This document shows, in pieces, positions 6,988-12,704 of a DNA stretch of 13,267 nt. How positions within the stretch are numbered: position 1 is the first letter of the stretch; each line of letters opens with the position of its first letter. Position numbers and translations under genes: made by a program. Below the pieces are notes generated by a model. That model was not told where the DNA came from and ran no database searches. It saw only the letters and a program-made list of their open reading frames with translations. This DNA comes from JBDGSM01 sp042217615 (lineage in GTDB: Archaea; Nanohalarchaeota; Nanosalinia; Nanosalinales; Nanosalinaceae): contig JBDGSI010000079.1 of the NCBI GenBank assembly GCA_042217615.1, forward strand, positions 1 to 13,267, in the 5' to 3' direction.

Positions 6988-8073
6988 ATGAGGCCTTATA
7001 CAGTTATTATACCGGCTCACAATGAAGGCAGTTACTTGGAAAGCTCTGTTGAAAAGGTTTTAGGAGAAGATCCTGAGGAAGTAATCATAGTTGAGGACGG
7101 ATGCACTGATTCAACACCCGAAATAGCCTCTCAGCTGTCGGATAAACACAGTGAAGTCTGCCATATTCATAGAGAAGATAGAATGGGTAAAGGAGCTGCG
7201 ATAGTACAGGGTGTGAAGGCCTCGAACAATGAAAGAGTCTGTTTCATGGATGCAGATCTGTCGACAGATCTGAAAGGTCTGGGAGAGCTTGTAAACTCTC
7301 TGGATACGGCTGAGTTTGCAGTAGGTTCAAGGTATCTGGGGGAAAGTTCAGCAGACCGCTCCAATTTAAGGCTTTTGTTCAGCAAAGGATACAATTTTCT
7401 GGCAAGAAACCTGTTGAAAACCGGTTTAAGAGATCACCAATGCGGGTTTAAGGCCTTCAAGAAGAAACCTTTTTTGCAGGTAAATGACCTGGTTCGGTCA
7501 ACAGGATGGTTCTGGGATACAGAGATAGTATATCATGCTAAAAAAGCTGGGTGCACGGTCAAAGAAGTTCCTGTGAAATGGGAGAAGGCCTCTGACTCAG
7601 AAGTCAAAATCTCCACTACTACCTTTGAACTGGGGAAAGGCCTTTACAGGATTAAAATGGAGGAGTTTTTCGGTTCGAAAGCTGGTAGGCTGAATGAGTA
7701 CTTTAAATTTGCGTTTATAGGCGGTTTAGGGGCGGCGATTAACTCTGCAGTCCTCTATATACTTACTGAGTACTTAGGTGTTTACTATGTCTACAGCAGC
7801 TTTGCAGCAATTGAAGCTGCGATAATTATCATGTTTTTCCTTAACAATCTCTATACCTTTTCGGAGACCAAATCCTCTGTAGGAGAAATCTTGGAAGGGT
7901 TACTAAGGTCTAACCTTATCCGCTCTCTAGGAATAGCCGTCAATATAGGCCTTTTATGGGCCTTAACAAGTGTTTTCGGGCTCTACTATCTTGTATCCAA
8001 TATAATCGCTATATTCGTAGCATCGGTGGTAAACTTTTACGGTGAGAGAAACTTCAACTGGAACAATGAATAA
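6988..8073 (+). CDS. GT2 glycosyltransferase (polyprenyl-phosphate sugar synthase-like) fused to a GtrA membrane domain
   Basis: Residues 1-230 are a GT-A fold glycosyltransferase of family 2 resembling dolichyl-phosphate mannose/glucose synthases. The sequence reads YTVIIPAHNE (4-13), VEDGCTDST (35-43), the metal-binding DAD in MDADLSTD (87-94), then RDHQCGFKAF (148-157) and GWFWDTEI (173-180). Residues 238-355 form a GtrA domain with four membrane helices, ending in the family's characteristic NFYGERNFNW. Such fusions load a sugar onto a polyprenyl phosphate and are thought to move it across the membrane. It is a plausible donor supplier for the GT-C enzyme two genes upstream. The ATG follows the preceding stop by 2 bases. 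The sugar is not predictable from sequence. Confidence 0.9.
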   Translation: MRPYTVIIPAHNEGSYLESSVEKVLGEDPEEVIIVEDGCTDSTPEIASQLSDKHSEVCHIHREDRMGKGAAIVQGVKASNNERVCFMDADLSTDLKGLGELVNSLDTAEFAVGSRYLGESSADRSNLRLLFSKGYNFLARNLLKTGLRDHQCGFKAFKKKPFLQVNDLVRSTGWFWDTEIVYHAKKAGCTVKEVPVKWEKASDSEVKISTTTFELGKGLYRIKMEEFFGSKAGRLNEYFKFAFIGGLGAAINSAVLYILTEYLGVYYVYSSFAAIEAAIIIMFFLNNLYTFSETKSSVGEILEGLLRSNLIRSLGIAVNIGLLWALTSVFGLYYLVSNIIAIFVASVVNFYGERNFNWNNE

Positions 8074-8098
8074 AGTCTTGGGGATTAATGAAGATTGT

Positions 8099-8389
8099 AT
8101 GGAGAACCGGATGTACGCCCTGGTTGTTGTAGTGGCTGCGGCAGGTCTTTTATCAGGATTTGCTGCTTCCAGCGCTTCCTCTGATAAAGATCGGCTTTCC
8201 TACTGTGAAAAGGTAGAGGAAGGTGTAAGGAAGAACCAGAGCCTGAATGGCTCGATTGCATGCTTTGAACCAGGCCTTGTTGATGTAGACGTAAGTGACA
8301 GAGTAAAAAATAATTCAGAGCTGAAATGCGTGTGCAGACATTCTTTAAACGGTCAGGCCAGGTTGTTTCCTATAGGCATCAGTGATTAA
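8099..8389 (+). CDS. Small exported or membrane-anchored protein with four cysteines, unknown function
   Basis: From ATG 8099 the product is 96 aa: MENR, a hydrophobic segment (YALVVVVAAAGLLSGFA) serving as signal peptide or anchor, then a polar domain. That domain holds cysteines in SYCEK, IACFEP and KCVCRH; a further Cys (INEDC) exists only if ATG 8066 is used. ATG 8066 overlaps the GT2-GtrA stop by 8 bases; neither start has a convincing ribosome site. A CxC near the C-terminus plus two more cysteines suggests disulfides or metal binding outside the cell, which fits the thioredoxin-fold neighbour. I do not recognise the family. Its TAA overlaps the TAA of the convergent minus-strand gene. 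Confidence 0.65.
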   Translation: MENRMYALVVVVAAAGLLSGFAASSASSDKDRLSYCEKVEEGVRKNQSLNGSIACFEPGLVDVDVSDRVKNNSELKCVCRHSLNGQARLFPIGISD

Positions 8390-9267
8390 AACCTGTACTT
8401 TCTCGGAATAGTTACTTTATTACTTCTACCTTCCTTCTTCTTCTTGATGACGCCTTTTTCCTCAAGATTGGATACAACGCTGGAAATCTTTGCCTTAGAG
8501 TATTCAGACTGGTCTACAATATCTTTCTGCAGCATAGAGAACTCGTTATCTCTTACCATATCTAAAACCTCTTCCTCATCCTCAGAAACCTCTTCATATA
8601 CTTCATCCAGATCCTCTCTTGCTCTCCATGCCAGCGAAACCGAAATGCCCAGCGCAAGCAACAGTACAGGAACTAAGATGGCGACAAGCGGTAAACCTTC
8701 CTTCCTGCTATCGGGTTGAGAATATAAGGCCTGAAAACTAATCTGGCCTAATCCAGGTTTTTCACTCCATTCAACAAATATACGTCTGCCATCAGTATCT
8801 ATGACTGCTGTATCTGGCTTTAGAATCGGCATTGAAACATTGGAGTTCCCCAGTAGGCCTGAACCCTGAGGGAGAAATACTTTTAAGCTGTAATTCTCTG
8901 TAGGCCTTTGAATATTCTTTGTGTATCGGAAAATATTTATTCCATTCCTCTCAGTGGTTAAGCCTTCTGTGTTAAAGGATAGATGTGCCTTGAAGCTTCT
9001 TAAGTCTGTCTCGCATGTTATATAGCTGCCGGGAGGAAGAGGTTCAACATTGCATTCGGCAGGCCTTCCGTTAATACTGGCTTCTAGGTTCTGGACAGGA
9101 TAGCTTGTAGTGTAGTAGAATACAGAGGAGCTCATGTCTTCTACCTGTATGGAGGCGTTGATCTGACCTTTTTCAAGGTCTATGGTGTTATTGTGGCTTG
9201 TTATGGTTGTAGCTGATGCTAGGCCTGTGAATGCTGCCAGTAAAACTAGTAAAGCGGTTTTCTTCAT
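8386..9267 (-). CDS. Membrane-spanning regulator: exported sensor-like domain, one TM helix, cytoplasmic winged helix
   Basis: The 293-aa protein has a signal peptide (MKKTALLVLLAAFTGLASA), an external beta-rich domain (about 20-190) with two cysteines (C72, C85) and a few sequons, and one TM helix (about 192-214). A very acidic linker (218-235) leads to a C-terminal winged-helix domain: LQKDIVDQSEYSKAKISSVV, then SNLEEKGVIKKKKEGRSNKV, a MarR/TrmB-like recognition helix and basic wing. This architecture matches the archaeal membrane-associated HTH regulators of COG2512 and related haloarchaeal proteins. It probably couples a surface signal to transcription. The targets are unknown; the divergent surface-protein operon is a reasonable guess. 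It follows the upstream minus-strand gene by 9 bases, so the two are probably co-transcribed. Confidence 0.82.
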   Translation of the reverse strand: MKKTALLVLLAAFTGLASATTITSHNNTIDLEKGQINASIQVEDMSSSVFYYTTSYPVQNLEASINGRPAECNVEPLPPGSYITCETDLRSFKAHLSFNTEGLTTERNGINIFRYTKNIQRPTENYSLKVFLPQGSGLLGNSNVSMPILKPDTAVIDTDGRRIFVEWSEKPGLGQISFQALYSQPDSRKEGLPLVAILVPVLLLALGISVSLAWRAREDLDEVYEEVSEDEEEVLDMVRDNEFSMLQKDIVDQSEYSKAKISSVVSNLEEKGVIKKKKEGRSNKVTIPRKYRF

Positions 9268-9276
9268 TTAGACTTG

Positions 9277-9684
9277 TTAAACCTGTTCGTCCACTGATTT
9301 TGAAACCAGTACTCCTCCAAGGCCTTTCTGTGCGTATTGCTGCATGATATTTGCCACTTTCTGAAGTGATTCCTGTCCTTCTTTCAGGTCTAACGTGTAC
9401 TCGTCAGGGCCTTCGAGCTGGACATATGTAGGTCCGTAGTTGAGCACGATGCTGATGGCCTTTGGAAAGCTGTCTATCTCGGCTCTTACCTCTGAAATCT
9501 GGGAATATCCTTCTTCCAGGTCGGGGTGGGGATTTTCAACTTTAGATACTTCGTCTGTCTCTTTCTCTAGAATCTCTACTTCTTCCTCGGATTCCAGGGT
9601 TTCCACATGCTCTTCAAGAGATCCTTCTACTGCTTCCTTGTTAGGTGCAACCGCCTCAAACGCCATCCAGAGTTTTACTCCCAT
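9277..9684 (-). CDS. Acidic cytosolic protein of unknown function
   Basis: The 135-aa protein has no signal peptide or membrane segment. The N-terminus MGVKLWMAFEAVAPNKEAVE suggests a strand-helix start of an alpha/beta domain. Residues 25-60 are strongly glutamate-rich and probably helical. A final portion (ISIVLNYGPTYVQLEG to GGVLVSK) alternates strands and a helix, as in a ferredoxin-like fold; that is a structural guess. I do not recognise the family. It is the first gene of a two-gene minus-strand unit with the membrane HTH regulator, which suggests a linked function. No Shine-Dalgarno precedes the ATG, and a TATA-like run about 27 bases upstream implies a leaderless or nearly leaderless message. 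Confidence 0.75.
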   Translation of the reverse strand: MGVKLWMAFEAVAPNKEAVEGSLEEHVETLESEEEVEILEKETDEVSKVENPHPDLEEGYSQISEVRAEIDSFPKAISIVLNYGPTYVQLEGPDEYTLDLKEGQESLQKVANIMQQYAQKGLGGVLVSKSVDEQV

Positions 9685-9794
9685 ACCTAATCTTTCCCGG
9701 GCCTTAGCCTTAAAGTTGTTACCGCGTCAACAGATAAAAAGCATAAACTAAAAACAAGGCCTTTCCCAAAGGTTAACTGGAGACGGCAAGAGAG
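9685..9794. promoter_or_regulatory. Divergent promoter region
   Basis: This 110-base gap separates the minus-strand pair from the plus-strand surface operon. On the minus strand, the complement of CCTTAAAG (9709-9716) reads CTTTAAGG, at leaderless distance from the ATG at 9684. On the plus strand, GATAAAAAG (9733-9741) and CATAAACTA (9742-9750) are TATA-like candidates. One AGGCCT palindrome lies at 9757. A regulator binding here could control both directions. Confidence 0.5.
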
Positions 9795-10226
9795 GTGTCG
9801 AAGAAGTTGAAAGTTCCAGAGAAGATAAGAGAACTTGAGTATGAGTACACGGTGGATCAGAGAGAGTTTGGAAAAGTACTGGTTGTAGTATCGGCCACTA
9901 CATTCCTGATATCTTTAATGTCTCTTTACCAGGTAATGGAGGTTCAGGAGAGTGTTGAAGGGGTTAATAGCGATTTCAGCAAGTTAGATGCTGTAATATC
10001 TTCAGACAGGTTTAACCAGAGTCTTTCAGCAATTCAAAGCCTTGAAGGCACTACATCAGGTCAAAAGTTTCAGTACGCAGCCCAGACCTTCCGTGGAATG
10101 CAGCACGGATTAAAACAAGCTGAGCAGGCAGAGCATGACTTAGAACATGCCCGGAGCACGTATCAATGGGTGATACTGCTCTCAATACTGGGTGCGACAG
10201 CAGGAGTAACAGTGATATATACATGA
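9795..10226 (+). CDS. Two-TM membrane protein with an intervening helical domain, unknown function
   Basis: The 143-aa protein begins with a charged segment (KKLKVPEKIRELEYEYTVDQ), then TM1 (about 27-48, VLVVVSATTFLISLMSLYQV). A helical, heptad-like region (50-122), rich in Q, E, A and H, follows, then TM2 (123-142). The likely topology is hairpin-like, with the helical part outside. The GTG start at 9795 is supported by the conserved-looking MSKK beginning; GGAG at 9779-9782 is a rather distant ribosome site. The stop overlaps the ATG of the next gene (ATGA at 10223), so it is translationally coupled to the surface glycoprotein genes and may be a membrane scaffold for them. I do not recognise the family. 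Confidence 0.75.
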   Translation: MSKKLKVPEKIRELEYEYTVDQREFGKVLVVVSATTFLISLMSLYQVMEVQESVEGVNSDFSKLDAVISSDRFNQSLSAIQSLEGTTSGQKFQYAAQTFRGMQHGLKQAEQAEHDLEHARSTYQWVILLSILGATAGVTVIYT

Positions 10227-12019
10227 AAAAACTTGCGATCGCAGCTGCAATCATAACAGTTTTAACAGTCTCTGCAGCTGCAGCAGATCTCAACCTGACG
10301 CTTAAAAACAGTACGGGCGGCACAGTCGCAGCAGAGTACACAGTACTTCAAAACGGAGAAATAGTTACACAAGCCTCGGACAGCTTGACAGCAGACCTCA
10401 ACAAAAATGAGAACTACACTGTAAAACAGGAAGGCCTTACCGATCAAGGCTGGTACAACGTCACCTACCACAGTTTTAACGTGACTCAGAACCTTGATCC
10501 TCAGACTCAACTAGTTAAAACTTCTCTGCCCTCTGACAAAGAGTATCAAACTGATTTAACAAGGCTGTACGCTGTGGAAACAAGAAACCTCAAATTTGAG
10601 AAAGCAGAAATAGAGATAGATGCTGAACAACGGCTTAACAGGATTGATCACTGCCTCAGCTATGATTTCCAATCATCTGGATGCAGTAACTGGCAAATCA
10701 ACTCTACCGGTGACTACTCTTCCAGCTACTCTTCCAATGTTTTAGAGTTCAATACTTCCAGTTTTGACGGCTTTATGGCAGGCAGGACAGCACCGTTCCC
10801 TAATATCACTGAGATAAGGATATACGATGTAACAGATACTTTAGACGATGAAACAGGAGGAAAACTGATAGAAAAAGGCCTTAACACATCTTTTCACATA
10901 AATCAGTACAGCAGCTCCGAGTACAGGTTTGAGTTCCAGGTATTCAACAACGGCAGCGAAGACTGGCGGCTTGAAACAGGCGACAAGCTTCTGGAGAAAG
11001 GCCTTAACTCTTCCTGGTCAGTAAACAGTATTTGGTATTTCCTAGGGGAGAAAAAAACAGGTGGAACTTTTTCATCGGGAACAGTCTCCTGGGACACCGG
11101 TAACAACGGTATCTTACAGGTCTCAGGTTCAAACAGTTCTTTAACTGCAAAATTCCTGCTTGACTTATCTCTGGATAAGCAGCAGAGAACTAACAATTTT
11201 TTCAATGTTTCAGATACGTCTGAAGGTCTTGGAACCTCTGCTGACCACTCTGTAATTTGGAATAAGCTTGGAGATCTCAATGTCACTATTCAGGACCCTG
11301 TGAATGGTACTGTTCTGCCCAGAAACCATTTTTTCACTGTGAATGCAACTGTGGAATGTTTGAACGGAGACTGTGGAAAGGTGAAGGCCTCCCCACGTTA
11401 CAATACCTCTACAGGTTATGAAGTTGTCCCAGAGTCTGGTACTCCTTTTTACGTTAATAAATCGAGTAGTAAGGTCTGCGGCCGTCTTTCCCGGGGGGAG
11501 AACTGCTCTGTATCCTGGCAGGTGAACGCTACAGGTGATTTGAAGTCATGGCACAGGATAGATGTAAACAGTTCATCGAATTACTCTGCGATTCCGGAAA
11601 AGGCCTCAGGTTTCTCAGAGGTTCAGATAAATCAAATGGTTATAATGAATCTTTCCTGGAGTGAACTGGATTTTGGCTATATTGATCCTGGTGAGAAGAA
11701 AGCTGCTTCCGGTAACGAGGAGTTAAAGTATAATATAAGCTTCAGCGAGAAAAGCATGGAGGTAGACGGTTTATGGGTTAAAGGCGATGACCTGGTATCG
11801 CTGAAGGATGAGAGGTACAGTATAAGCATCAGAAATGTTTCAATGACTACGGACAGAACAAGCTCCAACTTTACTGTAACTCCTAGCTATAAAGAAATTC
11901 TAACCGGTATAGAACCGGGTGCAGAAATCAACACCAAGTACTGGCTTGACGTTCCTCTTGGAATCACTCAGGGAGGGTACAGAGGAAATATCACTTTCAA
12001 AGCAAACGCTACAACCTGA
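10223..12019 (+). CDS. Large secreted surface glycoprotein with about 28 N-glycosylation sequons
   Basis: From ATG 10223 (ATGA overlap with the previous stop) the product is 598 aa. A clean signal peptide (MKKLAIAAAIITVLTVSAAAA) is followed by DLNLTLKNSTGG. I count about 28 N-x-S/T sequons spread along the protein, which is otherwise beta-rich and polar. A 41-residue repeat starts at residues 210 and 251 (ETGGKLIEKGLNTS and ETGDKLLEKGLNSS). The C-terminal part (WSELDFGYIDPGEKK to YWLDVPLGITQGGYRGNITF) resembles the beta-sandwich modules of archaeal exported proteins, by impression only. There is no C-terminal membrane helix, so it must be released or held by a partner, perhaps the adjacent anchored proteins. 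An in-frame ATG at 10166 is rejected because it lies inside the upstream gene and would bury the signal peptide. Confidence 0.82.
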   Translation: MKKLAIAAAIITVLTVSAAAADLNLTLKNSTGGTVAAEYTVLQNGEIVTQASDSLTADLNKNENYTVKQEGLTDQGWYNVTYHSFNVTQNLDPQTQLVKTSLPSDKEYQTDLTRLYAVETRNLKFEKAEIEIDAEQRLNRIDHCLSYDFQSSGCSNWQINSTGDYSSSYSSNVLEFNTSSFDGFMAGRTAPFPNITEIRIYDVTDTLDDETGGKLIEKGLNTSFHINQYSSSEYRFEFQVFNNGSEDWRLETGDKLLEKGLNSSWSVNSIWYFLGEKKTGGTFSSGTVSWDTGNNGILQVSGSNSSLTAKFLLDLSLDKQQRTNNFFNVSDTSEGLGTSADHSVIWNKLGDLNVTIQDPVNGTVLPRNHFFTVNATVECLNGDCGKVKASPRYNTSTGYEVVPESGTPFYVNKSSSKVCGRLSRGENCSVSWQVNATGDLKSWHRIDVNSSSNYSAIPEKASGFSEVQINQMVIMNLSWSELDFGYIDPGEKKAASGNEELKYNISFSEKSMEVDGLWVKGDDLVSLKDERYSISIRNVSMTTDRTSSNFTVTPSYKEILTGIEPGAEINTKYWLDVPLGITQGGYRGNITFKANATT

Positions 12020-12023
12020 AAAA

Positions 12024-12704
12024 ATGAAAAATAAAACCGCAGCGCTCCTGACAGCAGCACTTCTTATGACAGGTCTATGCACAGCCACAACCTTCGGAAC
12101 CTTCACCTACCAGAAGACAAAGAAAACCGGTGGAGGCCCTGTACAGTACAAAATAGGCCTTCTCAACCTGGGAGAACAACCGCTTAAGATAGAGGTCGAC
12201 CCTGAAACAGATTCACAGCTCAACCTCTCCTACAACAGAACAATGGAACTACCTGAATCAGAGGTAACTGAAAACCCTGAGAAAGGCCGCTGGTACCCTG
12301 TTAGCAGGAAAAAATACGCTGAAGTACACGTCTACAGCTTCAAAGCTATTCCAGGTAAACTAGAAAACAGAAGCTTCCAGCTCACACTTCAAGCATACCC
12401 AGAAAACAGTGAAAACCAGACAGGCAGCTCCCAAACCATTATACAGGAAAGAACACTCCGGTTCAACATTGTAAACACATCCTACAACCAAGGCCTTATA
12501 CAGTTCCAGGAAGAAACCGGTGAAGAAACCGAGAACACAAGCAACGCCGTGGAAAAAAACCCGGCCAGGTTCAACCAGAGTTCAAACAGTTCAAAAATAG
12601 AGGAACCAGGATCAGAGAGGGAAAAAAGCCGAGGCCTTAACCTTTTCCTTGTTTTCGGAGCTTTGCTGGCGTTAGCCTATCTTGTAAAGGTGATCCTTAG
12701 TTGA
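12024..12704 (+). CDS. Secreted, C-terminally membrane-anchored glycoprotein
   Basis: The 226-aa product begins with signal peptide MKNKTAALLTAALLMTGLCTA. A beta-rich external domain (about 22-150) follows, then a sequon-rich, low-complexity stalk (about 165-203: ENTSN, NQSSNSS). A C-terminal TM helix (about 204-224, LFLVFGALLALAYLVKVI) ends the protein. There are eight or so N-x-S/T sequons. It starts 4 bases after the previous stop and overlaps the next gene by TTGA. The stalk-plus-anchor design suits a protein that tethers the unanchored 598-aa glycoprotein; that is inference. Codons over 12180-12480 end in A or C in about 71 of 100 cases, changing to mostly G/T near the AGGCCT at 12632. 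An earlier in-frame ATG (11919) is inside the preceding gene and is not used. Confidence 0.8.
   Translation: MKNKTAALLTAALLMTGLCTATTFGTFTYQKTKKTGGGPVQYKIGLLNLGEQPLKIEVDPETDSQLNLSYNRTMELPESEVTENPEKGRWYPVSRKKYAEVHVYSFKAIPGKLENRSFQLTLQAYPENSENQTGSSQTIIQERTLRFNIVNTSYNQGLIQFQEETGEETENTSNAVEKNPARFNQSSNSSKIEEPGSEREKSRGLNLFLVFGALLALAYLVKVILS
12688..12693 (+). promoter_or_regulatory. Shine-Dalgarno AGGTGA for the TTG-started gene
   Basis: AGGTGA, complementary to the 16S rRNA 3' end, lies 7 bases before the TTG at 12701. The spacing is ideal and decides this start, which overlaps the previous stop as TTGA. Confidence 0.75.

Noticed and set aside
10166..10222. Upstream in-frame ATG for the 598-aa glycoprotein
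   Set aside because: It lies within the upstream membrane-protein gene and would hide the signal peptide that begins exactly at ATG 10223.
11919..12023. Upstream in-frame ATG for the 226-aa protein
   Set aside because: It is out of frame inside the preceding gene's end; the signal peptide begins at ATG 12024.
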